64,000 bases of DNA, from positions 1 through 64,000 of the forward strand of contig JACKQC010000015.1 of the NCBI GenBank assembly GCA_024233085.1. The letters are read 5' to 3'. How positions within the stretch are numbered: position 1 is the first letter of the stretch; each line of letters opens with the position of its first letter. Positions 16,625-24,368 of this stretch are shown here, one piece after another. This DNA is from Akkermansiaceae bacterium. Lineage in GTDB: Bacteria; Verrucomicrobiota; Verrucomicrobiia; Verrucomicrobiales; DEV007. Made by a program: the position numbers and the translations under genes. The notes below the pieces were generated by a model, which was given only the letters and a program-made list of their open reading frames with translations, was not told the origin of the DNA and made no database searches.

Positions 16625-18328
16625 TCAGGCTTTCCGGTCGTAGTCGATGCGGAAGGCTTTTCCGCGCAGCTTCGCGTCGCGGCAACGGTCGATCGCGGCC
16701 GGCGCGTGCTCGGCCCGCACATCGACGAGCGAATACTTCGGGAAAAGCGCGATCCGGCCGACGGATCCGGGCGGGAGCCGCGCCTCGCGGTAGAGCATCC
16801 CCGCCAGGTCGCCGGGCTTGGCGCCGACGAGTTTTCCGACGCTGAGGAAGAGCGTCACCATGCCGTCGCCGTTCGCGGCCGGGGCGTCGTCTTCGCCGGG
16901 TTCGCGGTCCCGCCCGCCAAAGTCGCGGGGGGCGCCCCGGCCTTTCCGGCCCCCGGGCGGGCGGTCGCCGTCGCGGTCGTGGAAATCGCCGCGGGACTTC
17001 GAGCGATCCTCGGCGATTTCCTCGCCCTCGCGGTTCTGGGTTTCGTAGAGCAGCGAAAACAGCGCCGCCGCGATGTCGGTGGCGGTGTGGCCGATCTCGA
17101 GCAGCCGGTCGACGTGGTCGATGTGCCCTTCGAACTCGCCTTCCTCGAGCCGTTCGCGGACCGACTCCAGCAGCAGGTCGGCCCGGCGTCCCTCGACCTG
17201 TTCCTGGGTCGGGATGCGTTCCCGGCGAATCTTTTGCCGCGTGTAGCGCTCGATGGCCTGGAGGCGGTAGATGTCGCGCCCGAAGACGAAGCTCGCCGCG
17301 CGGCCCGCGCGGCCGGCCCGGCCCGTGCGCCCGACGCGGTGGACGTAATCCTCCGGGTCCTGGGGCAGGTCGTAGTTGAAGACGGCGTCCACATTGTCGA
17401 CGTCGAGCCCGCGGGCGGCCACGTCGGTGGCGACCAGCAGCTCCACGGTGCCCTCGCGGAAACGCCGCAGCACCCGCTCGCGCATGGTCTGGGTGATGTC
17501 GCCGTGCAGCCGGTCCGCCGCGTAGCCGCGCGCCAGCAGGGCCTCGGTGCACTCGTCGACGCTCCGCTTGGTGTTGCAAAACACGATCGCCAGGCGCGGC
17601 GGCTCCATGTCGAGCAGGCGCGAGAGCACCTCGATCTTCGACCGCTGGCGCACCTCGTAGCAGACCTGGGCGATCGATTCGACGGTCAGGGACTTGCGCT
17701 CGATCTCCAGCACCTCCGGGTCGCGGCCGAAGCGGCGGATCAGGCCCTCGACCTCGCGATTCATGGTGGCGGAAAAGAACAGGGTCTGCCGCGTCTCCGG
17801 CATGGCGCCGAGCAGCTCCTCCATGTCCTCGCGAAAGCCCATGTCCAGCATCCGGTCGGCCTCGTCGAGCACGGCGACCCGGGTGGCGTGGAGCTTCAGC
17901 GCCCCGCGCCGGCACAGGTCGAGCAGGCGGCCCGGCGTGCCGACCACGATCTGCGCGCCGCGGTTGAGCAGGGTGAACTGCCGCTCCATCGACGCCCCGC
18001 CATAGATCGGCGCCACCCGCAGCTCCTCGCCCAGTCCCGAGCCGAGCAGGTGGACCTGCTCGCAGACCTGGACCGCCAGCTCCCGCGTCGGGCACACGAC
18101 CAGCGCCTGCGTTTCGCGGCTTGCGGTGTCGATCCGCTGCAGGAGCGGCAGGCCAAAGGCGGCCGTCTTTCCCGAGCCCGTCTCCGAAAGTCCCACCACG
18201 TCGCGCCCCGTCAGCGCCGCGGGAATGGCGAGCGCCTGGATCGGCGACGGCCGCTCGTAGCCGAGCGCCTCGACGGCCTGGAGCAACATCGGCGTCAGGC
18301 CAAGCTCGGAAAAGGGAGGGGTGTCCAT
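16625..18328 (-). CDS. DEAD-box RNA helicase with DbpA-type RNA-binding domain
   Basis: The protein is 567 residues from the ATG at 18328. It unwinds structured RNA using ATP, probably in ribosome assembly or cold adaptation (CsdA/DbpA group). Visible motifs are Q motif Gln31 (PSPIQ), Walker A SETGSGKT (48-55), PTRELA (80-85), GG and TPGR (110-134), DEAD (155-158), SAT (FFSATM) and [12 protein letters not shown] Gly/Arg/Asp-rich linker (about 440-490) precedes a DbpA-like RNA-binding domain at the C-terminus ([20 protein letters not shown] to the end). The open frame extends upstream to 18682, but the family N-terminus FSELGL fixes the start. Confidence 0.93.
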   Translation of the reverse strand: MDTPPFSELGLTPMLLQAVEALGYERPSPIQALAIPAALTGRDVVGLSETGSGKTAAFGLPLLQRIDTASRETQALVVCPTRELAVQVCEQVHLLGSGLGEELRVAPIYGGASMERQFTLLNRGAQIVVGTPGRLLDLCRRGALKLHATRVAVLDEADRMLDMGFREDMEELLGAMPETRQTLFFSATMNREVEGLIRRFGRDPEVLEIERKSLTVESIAQVCYEVRQRSKIEVLSRLLDMEPPRLAIVFCNTKRSVDECTEALLARGYAADRLHGDITQTMRERVLRRFREGTVELLVATDVAARGLDVDNVDAVFNYDLPQDPEDYVHRVGRTGRAGRAGRAASFVFGRDIYRLQAIERYTRQKIRRERIPTQEQVEGRRADLLLESVRERLEEGEFEGHIDHVDRLLEIGHTATDIAAALFSLLYETQNREGEEIAEDRSKSRGDFHDRDGDRPPGGRKGRGAPRDFGGRDREPGEDDAPAANGDGMVTLFLSVGKLVGAKPGDLAGMLYREARLPPGSVGRIALFPKYSLVDVRAEHAPAAIDRCRDAKLRGKAFRIDYDRKA

Positions 18329-18964
18329 GAAAACGGAAAGTCGGGTGAGAGGGCGGGGGCGGGAGAAACGGGTCGGCGCGCGACGGAAAGATGACCGCGC
18401 GAATCGCGACCGGGCCGGGGGACGGGCACAGTCCGCGCAATTCGGGAAAACGCGAGCGTTCGTTTCTTCGTCTTTGAACCCGGCGATCCGGCCACCACCG
18501 ACACCCCGGGGTTTGCCGCGTTCCCGGTAACGGGCAATTCGGAGTTGTGAACGATGAAAGCGTCGATCGATCAGGCGGGTCACCTCTGCCGCGAGCGGGA
18601 CCACCGCGCCAGGAACGGTTGGACGGCGGGTTTTCAGGAGAACGTCCCTTCCCCGAAAACATGGCCAGGATGGCCATGCCACGGTTCGCCTTTGCCGCGT
18701 TCCCGGTTGTGGCCAATTGAAAGATGTGAAAGACCGAGGCGGCGGTCGATCAGGCGGGTCATTCCCGCCGCGAGCGGGACCACCGCGCGCCAGGAACGGT
18801 TGGACGGCGGGTTTTCTGGAGAACGTCCCTTCCCCGAAAACATGGCCAGGATGGCCATGCCACGGTTCGCCTTTGCCGCGTTCCCGGACAGCGCCGATTG
18901 GAAATTTTGATCACAAAATCCCGTCGAATCCTGTAAATCCTGTCAGAAAAACCGATTCTCCCCC
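18329..18964. repeat. Intergenic region with two 181-bp direct repeats
   Basis: Two near-identical units with matching points at 18611 and 18792 (period 181 bp) fill most of this 636-bp gap, with a fragment near 18502. Each contains the perfect palindrome ATGGCCAGGATGGCCAT (18661-18677 and 18842-18858), preceded by GGAACGGTTGGACGGCGGG and GAACGTCCCTTCCCCG. On the opposite strand the core reads GTGGCATGGCCATCCTGGCC, the same family as the 9.3-9.9 kb array. The open frames here are repeat products. No gene is supported. Confidence 0.85.
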
Positions 18965-20368
18965 ATGAACGCCAATCTCCCCCTCTCGCTGAAATGCCCG
19001 CCGCCGCTCGAGCCCGGGTTCGTGCCCGCCGCCCTGTGGAACCGCGCCTTTCGCGGGCGCGTCCGCGAGTCCGGCGACGCCCGGCCTTTTGGCGTCGCGC
19101 TGGAGCAGCCCGACGGCGCCGTTTCCGTGTATCGCACCGAGATTCTGCCCGAGACCGGCCCGGAAAACGCCGCCCTCAACACGCGCTTCGCCACGCATCT
19201 GGTGAAATTCCTCCTCTGGCAGCGGGGCGGTCACCGCGTCTTCCTCGGCGGCAGCGACTCGCTGACCCGCGAGATCGCCGCCCAATATTCGCCGGAGGGC
19301 GCCCGGGCCTTCGACCATCGATTCATGGGCGAAAAAGCCTACCGCGCCTCCTTTGAGATCGTCGGCGTGCCCTTCGACGACCTCCCGGAGCCGAGAGAGA
19401 CAGCGGTCGAACTCGGCGGGCACCTCGACGGCTGCCGCATCGGATTCGACCTCGGCGGGAGCGACCGCAAGGCCGCCGCCGTCGTCGAGGGCGAGGTCGT
19501 TTTCTCCGAGGAAGTGCCGTGGGATCCCTATTTCCAGAGCGACCCGCAATACCACCTCGACGGCATCCGCCAGAGTCTGGAGGCCGCCGCCGCCCACCTG
19601 CCGCGCGTCGACGCCATCGGCGGGAGCGCCGCCGGCGTTTACGTGAACAACGAGGTGCGCGTCGGCTCGCTCTTTCGCGGCGTGCCGGACGATGTCTTCG
19701 ACCAAAAGGTGCGGCGGATGTTTTTCGATCTCCAGGCCGAGCGGGGCGGCGTGCCCTTCGTGATCGTCAACGACGGCGATGTCACCGCGCTGGCCGGCTC
19801 GATGGCGACCGGCGACACCGGCGTGCTGGGCGTGGCCATGGGAACGAGCGAGGCGGTCGGGTTCGTCACGCCGGGCGGGCACATCACCACCTGGCTGAAC
19901 GAACTCGCCTTCGCCCCGATCGACTATCAGGAAAACGCCCCCGCCGACGAATGGTCGGGCGGCCCCGGCGTCGGCGCGCAATACCTCTCGCAGCAGGCCG
20001 TGGGCCGTCTCGCCGCGCGGGCGGGCTACGCGTTTCCCGACGAGATGGGACTGCCCGGGCGCCTCGTCGCCGTGCAGAAAGCCATGGAAGCCGGCGAGCC
20101 GGGCGCCGCGAAGATTTTCGAAACCGTCGGGCGCTACTTCGGCTACGCCGTGGCGCACTACGCGGATTTCTACGACATCCGCCAGATCCTGGCCCTGGGC
20201 CGCGTCACCAGCGGCGCCGGCGGCGACCTGCTGCTGCGCGAGGCGAAAAACGTCCTCGCGACCGAGTTTCCCGGGCTGGCCGAAAAGATTCAGTTCCGCC
20301 AGCCCGGCGAAAAGGAAAAGCGCCACGGCCAGGCCATCGCCGCCGCCAGTCTTCCGGCGCTTTCATAA
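18965..20368 (+). CDS. ROK-type sugar kinase-like protein
   Basis: The 467-residue protein has an N-terminal extension of about 155 residues before the kinase-like core. The core begins with a phosphate-binding loop, GFDLGGSDRKAAAVVEG. INDGDVT-like NDGDVTALAG and GVAMGTSEAVGFV segments follow, typical of the ROK/hexokinase fold (Asp in VNDGD as candidate base). The zinc motif of bacterial ROK repressors (CxCGxxGC) is absent. It may be a sugar kinase or a non-catalytic sensor; the substrate is unknown. It stands alone, followed by a palindromic repeat. Confidence 0.65.
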   Translation: MNANLPLSLKCPPPLEPGFVPAALWNRAFRGRVRESGDARPFGVALEQPDGAVSVYRTEILPETGPENAALNTRFATHLVKFLLWQRGGHRVFLGGSDSLTREIAAQYSPEGARAFDHRFMGEKAYRASFEIVGVPFDDLPEPRETAVELGGHLDGCRIGFDLGGSDRKAAAVVEGEVVFSEEVPWDPYFQSDPQYHLDGIRQSLEAAAAHLPRVDAIGGSAAGVYVNNEVRVGSLFRGVPDDVFDQKVRRMFFDLQAERGGVPFVIVNDGDVTALAGSMATGDTGVLGVAMGTSEAVGFVTPGGHITTWLNELAFAPIDYQENAPADEWSGGPGVGAQYLSQQAVGRLAARAGYAFPDEMGLPGRLVAVQKAMEAGEPGAAKIFETVGRYFGYAVAHYADFYDIRQILALGRVTSGAGGDLLLREAKNVLATEFPGLAEKIQFRQPGEKEKRHGQAIAAASLPALS

Positions 20369-20370
20369 TC

Positions 20371-20412
20371 GGACCCAACAGGGTATGGTCGCGGACCTAA
20401 CCCTGTTGAGTC
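20371..20412. repeat. Dispersed CAACAGGG palindrome, copy 3
   Basis: GGACCCAACAGGGTATGGTC faces GGACCTAACCCTGTTGAGTC just after the ROK-type gene. It belongs to the same family as the copies at 1505, 11236, 24301 and 29955. Confidence 0.8.
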
Positions 20413-20524
20413 AGACGCGCGCAGCGCGGACTTTCCAGTCCGTGGCGATCCGGATGGGGCTTCCCAGCCCGCCCCCGCTCAGAACAACTCCCGGATCGGC
20501 CGGCCGCGTATCGAAGACGTTCGG

Positions 20525-20607
20525 AATGGGCGGCGTTTTCAGAGAACACGCCGCCCGCGAATGCTTGGCCAGGATGGCCAAGCCACGGTTCGCGTCCGCC
20601 ACCTCCA
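20525..20607. repeat. Single unit of the CATCCTG palindrome family
   Basis: The core CTTGGCCAGGATGGCCAAG (20564-20582) is a perfect stem-loop. Read on the minus strand it and its flank match the units at 9.3-9.9 kb and 18.6-18.9 kb. It lies directly beyond the recD2 stop codon. Confidence 0.8.
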
Positions 20608-20608
20608 T

Positions 20609-22828
20609 TCACACCCCGTCCCCCGCGAGCCGTTCCCGCAGGCCTCCGTGGCGGCGCCGGCTTTCCTGGTTGCGGACGGCGAGGGAGAGGGCGCGCTTTT
20701 CGCCGACGAGGACGACGAGTTTTCGCCCGCGGGTGACGCCCGTGTAGAGCAGGTTGCGCTGGAGCATGACGAAATGCTGCGTGCTCAGCGGGATGACGAC
20801 GGCGGGGAATTCGCTGCCCTGGGACTTGTGAATCGTGATCGCGTAGGCGAGCTGCAGCTCGTCCAGCTCGCCGGGCTCGTAAACCGCGCGATGGCCGGAG
20901 TCGAAGCGGACCGTGATTTTCACCGGCTCGGTCGTGATCTCGACGAGGCGGCCGATGTCGCCGTTGAAGACCTCCTTCTCGTAGTTGTTGCGGGTCTGGA
21001 TGACCTTGTCGCCGGCGCGATAGGTGACGCCGAAGCGCTCGACCTCGAGTTTCAGCTCGGCGGGCGGGTTCAGGCGCGCCTGGAGGACGGCGTTGAGGTT
21101 TCGGGTGCCCAGGGAGTTGCGATTCATCGGCGAGAGCACCTGGATGGCCTCGAAGGGATCGTAGCCGAACCGCGCCGGCAGGCGGTCCGCGACGACCTGG
21201 AGCAGCGTGTCGAGTGTCTTGTCCGCGTCCTCGCGCTCGACGAAAAAGAAGTCGCTGCTCTCCGGATCGGCCGCGTCGAGGTCGGGCATTTTTCCCTCGT
21301 TGATCGCGTGGGCGGCGGTGACGATGCGGCTGGCCTCGGCCTGGCGGAAAATCTGCCGCAGCCGCGCCACGGGCACCGCGCCGGAGTCGATCAGGTCGCG
21401 CAGGACGCTGCCGGCGCCGACGGAGGGGAGCTGGTCCACGTCGCCGACGAGCAGCACGTGGCCGCGGTCGGGAATGGCGTCGAGCAGCCGGTGCATCAGC
21501 CAGAGGTCGATCATCGAGGCTTCGTCGATGACGAAAACGTCGCCCTCGAGCGGTTTCGCGCGGTTGCGGGCGAAGCCGCCGCCGGGCTGGAACTCCAGCA
21601 GTCGATGGATCGTCGCGGCGTCGCGCCCGGTGCTTTCGGAAAGGCGCTTGGCGGCGCGGCCGGTCGGCGCGCAGAGGACGGGGTCGACCTTTTTCGCGGC
21701 GAGGATCTGGAGGACGGCGCTGAGAATGGTCGTCTTGCCGACGCCGGGGCCGCCGGTGATGACGAGGAAGCGGCTTCGCACGGCGGTGGCGACGGCGTCG
21801 CGCTGCTCGGCGCCGAGGGAAAAGCTGGTCTTCTTTTCGAACCAGGCGATGGCGCGTTCGGCGTCGATGGCCGGGTAGGCGGCGGGCCGGGAGGCAAGCT
21901 GGCGCACGCGGAGGGCGACGGCCTTTTCCGAGGCCAGCATCTCGGGCAGGTAAACGAGCGCGCGGTCGCCCCCGCCGGGGCGGTCCAGGGCGAGTTCGGC
22001 GCCGCGGAGCTGGGTTTCGAGCACGGGCTGGAGCGGATCGACGCCCGTTCCGAGGGCGTTGGCGGCGATCTTGAGCAACTCCTCCGGCGGCAGCGCGGCG
22101 TGGCCTTGGCCCGCGGCCTCGCGCAGCGCGTAGTGCAGCCCGGCGGCGAGGCGTTTCGGCGAGTCGGGCGCCAGCCCCATGCGCTGGGCGATGTCGTCGG
22201 CGGTCTTGAAACCGACGCCGGGAATATCGCGCGCCAGCCGGTAGGGATCGCCGCGCAGGATGGCGACGGCTTCCTCGCCGTAGGTCTTGTAAATGCGCAG
22301 CGCCCGCGCCGAGCCGATCCCCTGCGAGTGGAGAAAGACCATGATCTCGCGGACGGCTTTCTGCTGCTTCCACGATTCCTTGATCTGTTTGCGGCGCTTG
22401 GGTCCGATGCCCTCGATCTCCTCGAGCCGCTGCGAGGCGGTGTCGATGACGTCGAAAATTTCCGTGCCAAACTTGTCGACCATGCGCCGGGCGTATTCCT
22501 TGCCGATCCCCTCGATGAGCCCGCTGCCGAGGAAGCGCTCGATGCCCTTCGCGCTCTGCGGCGCCTCGGCGGCGATGCGCTCGGCGCGGAACTGGCGACC
22601 GTACTGCCGGTCCTGAATCCAGCGGCCCGTGGCGGTAAGATTTTCGCCCGGCGTGACCGAGGGGATGTTCCCGACCACGGTGACCGGATCGCCGCTCCGC
22701 TTGCCGTCGAGCCGCAGTTTCAGCACCGTGTAGCCGTTCTCTTCGTTGTGAAATACGACCGACTCGACCTCGCCGCGGATTCGCCCATCGTCGGGGGCGG
22801 GATCGGGATTGTTCGGCGCACCGGGCAT
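20609..22828 (-). CDS. recD2: RecD2-type ATP-dependent DNA helicase
   Basis: The protein is 739 residues from the ATG at 22828. RecD2 is a 5'-3' superfamily 1B helicase acting in DNA repair without RecBC. An OB-like N-terminal domain (about 15-95) is followed by two helix-hairpin-helix segments (IEGIGPKRRKQI near 138-148 and IPGVGFKTADDI near 202-213). Then come Walker A GGPGVGKT (359-366), Walker B DEAS (435-438), VGDVDQLPSVG, and the late motifs YAITIHKSQGSEF and LLYTGVTRGRK. Length is typical of RecD2. It is divergent from secG across 117 bp. Confidence 0.93.
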   Translation of the reverse strand: MPGAPNNPDPAPDDGRIRGEVESVVFHNEENGYTVLKLRLDGKRSGDPVTVVGNIPSVTPGENLTATGRWIQDRQYGRQFRAERIAAEAPQSAKGIERFLGSGLIEGIGKEYARRMVDKFGTEIFDVIDTASQRLEEIEGIGPKRRKQIKESWKQQKAVREIMVFLHSQGIGSARALRIYKTYGEEAVAILRGDPYRLARDIPGVGFKTADDIAQRMGLAPDSPKRLAAGLHYALREAAGQGHAALPPEELLKIAANALGTGVDPLQPVLETQLRGAELALDRPGGGDRALVYLPEMLASEKAVALRVRQLASRPAAYPAIDAERAIAWFEKKTSFSLGAEQRDAVATAVRSRFLVITGGPGVGKTTILSAVLQILAAKKVDPVLCAPTGRAAKRLSESTGRDAATIHRLLEFQPGGGFARNRAKPLEGDVFVIDEASMIDLWLMHRLLDAIPDRGHVLLVGDVDQLPSVGAGSVLRDLIDSGAVPVARLRQIFRQAEASRIVTAAHAINEGKMPDLDAADPESSDFFFVEREDADKTLDTLLQVVADRLPARFGYDPFEAIQVLSPMNRNSLGTRNLNAVLQARLNPPAELKLEVERFGVTYRAGDKVIQTRNNYEKEVFNGDIGRLVEITTEPVKITVRFDSGHRAVYEPGELDELQLAYAITIHKSQGSEFPAVVIPLSTQHFVMLQRNLLYTGVTRGRKLVVLVGEKRALSLAVRNQESRRRHGGLRERLAGDGV

Positions 22829-22945
22829 GGGCAAAAGATGGCGATCAGGCGGTTTTCGGCTGAAAATCAGCGATTTAGGCAAACGGGAAACACGGGGACA
22901 GTGCTACTTTACAACGGAAAAGGGGTGGCGCATATTCCCCGCCCC

Positions 22946-23512
22946 ATGCTCTCGGTTTTTATCACTATTTTGACCGTCGTGCTCGTGCTGGTGAGCCTCC
23001 TGCTCAGCCTCACGGTGCTGATGCAGCGTCCCAAGCAGGAAGGCCTCGGCGCCGCCTTTGGCGGTGGCATGATGGATTCTCTCGCGGGCGCCCACACGAC
23101 CGACGTCCTGCAAAAGGCCACCGTTTGGTTCGCCGCGATTTTCTTCGCCTGCGCGATCCTGCTCGCGATGCTGAAGACCCGCGAACTCGCCGCGCGCGAT
23201 CCCGGCACCGTGCTGGAGCCCCCGACCGCCCAGGAGACCCTGCCCGGCGGCGGTCCCGTTCCCGCCATCTCCGATCTTCCCGCTCCCGCGGAAAAATCTC
23301 CCGAAACTCCGCCGAAAGGCGACGCCGAAAAGCCCGCTTCCACGGACAGCGCGCCCGCCAAGCCCGCGGAAACGCCCGCGCCCAAGCCGGCCCCCGCGAA
23401 AGCAGCCGGCGGCGAAGCTCCCAAACCGGCGGCTCCCGCCAAACCGGCGGAGAAAACCGCGCCCACGCCCGCTCCGGCCCCCGCCCCCGAAGGCGGCAAA
23501 AAACCGGAGTAA
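22946..23512 (+). CDS. secG: Preprotein translocase subunit SecG with long Pro/Ala tail
   Basis: The protein is 188 residues from the ATG at 22946. The first 75 residues are a normal SecG: two membrane helices (about 1-26 and 53-72) separated by the family loop LMQRPKQEGLGAAFGGG. SecG helps SecYEA move proteins through the inner membrane. The remaining 110 residues are a low-complexity tail of Ala, Pro, Lys and Glu (many PAPAKP-type repeats), making the protein more than twice the usual length. Confidence 0.92.
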   Translation: MLSVFITILTVVLVLVSLLLSLTVLMQRPKQEGLGAAFGGGMMDSLAGAHTTDVLQKATVWFAAIFFACAILLAMLKTRELAARDPGTVLEPPTAQETLPGGGPVPAISDLPAPAEKSPETPPKGDAEKPASTDSAPAKPAETPAPKPAPAKAAGGEAPKPAAPAKPAEKTAPTPAPAPAPEGGKKPE

Positions 23513-23697
23513 GCGGCGGCGGGTTTGCGGAAAGACCAGGGCTCAACGGCATTCGTTCGGCCGGTGGTTGGCCTCCCGCCTTGGCTCGTCACGGGGCATC
23601 GGCCGAAACGCGCCTCGCTCGATCGCGTCCCGATCCCTCGATTGAGATTTGTTGCATTCTGAGTACAATTTTCATCCGACAACCCGAAAGAGTTCCC

Positions 23698-24294
23698 ATG
23701 AATCGCTCCTTCAACCCCATCCTCGCCGGTTCGCTCCTCGCGGTCGCGGGCCTTATCCCCTATCATTCGACCCGGGCCGAGACGCCGGAGAAGACGACCG
23801 CCGCGAAAACTTCCGAGTCCGCCGCGGACGAGACCACCGCCGCCCCCGACCGGAAAATCAACGCGCCCGCGACCGTGGACGAGGCGAGGGACCGGGCGCG
23901 ACTCCTGAACGAGACCATCCACGGAGCGCTCCAGGTGATTCACCGCGATTTTTTCGATGCCGACGACGAGAACATCAAGCTCCCCTCGCAGTCGCTGAAG
24001 GATGTCTTCAAGGAACTGAACCGCTCCTTTGGCGTCGACGTGCATTGGCTGGGCGTCAACGCGACCAAGTCGGCCGACCATCGCCCGCAGGATGCCTTCG
24101 AGCGCGAGGCGGCCGATGCCCTGATGAAGGGGCAGAAGGAATTCGAAGCCGTCGAGCGCAACGTATACCGCCACGTCGGCTCGATCCGCGTGCAGAACGA
24201 GTGCCTGAAATGTCACGCGCCGCGGCGCACCTCGCTGGAGGACCGCATCGCGGGCCTGGCGATCTCGATTCCGCTGAAGAAGGCGGATTCCTGA
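23698..24294 (+). CDS. Exported haem-sensor-like protein (DUF3365/Tll0287 type)
   Basis: The protein is 198 residues from the ATG at 23698, with a signal peptide (cleavage near residue 27, STRAE). After a low-complexity linker, the helical domain (about 60-198) ends with one c-type haem site, CLKCH, and a final short strand (IAGLAISIPLK). This layout matches DUF3365/Tll0287-like domains, which bind haem through a CxxCH and occur in redox sensing. It stands alone, followed by a palindromic repeat; no partner kinase is adjacent. Confidence 0.7.
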   Translation: MNRSFNPILAGSLLAVAGLIPYHSTRAETPEKTTAAKTSESAADETTAAPDRKINAPATVDEARDRARLLNETIHGALQVIHRDFFDADDENIKLPSQSLKDVFKELNRSFGVDVHWLGVNATKSADHRPQDAFEREAADALMKGQKEFEAVERNVYRHVGSIRVQNECLKCHAPRRTSLEDRIAGLAISIPLKKADS

Positions 24295-24300
24295 GCGGAG

Positions 24301-24338
24301 TCAACAGGGTTGGGTCACCGACTCAACCCTGTTGGGTC
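24301..24338. repeat. Dispersed CAACAGGG palindrome, copy 4
   Basis: TCAACAGGGTTGGGTC faces GACTCAACCCTGTTGGGTC with a very short loop. It lies between two convergent genes (the haem-sensor-like gene and the PQQ-type propeller gene). Confidence 0.85.
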
Positions 24339-24368
24339 GGGCCGCTTCGGGCCACCCACCGGAGGAGG

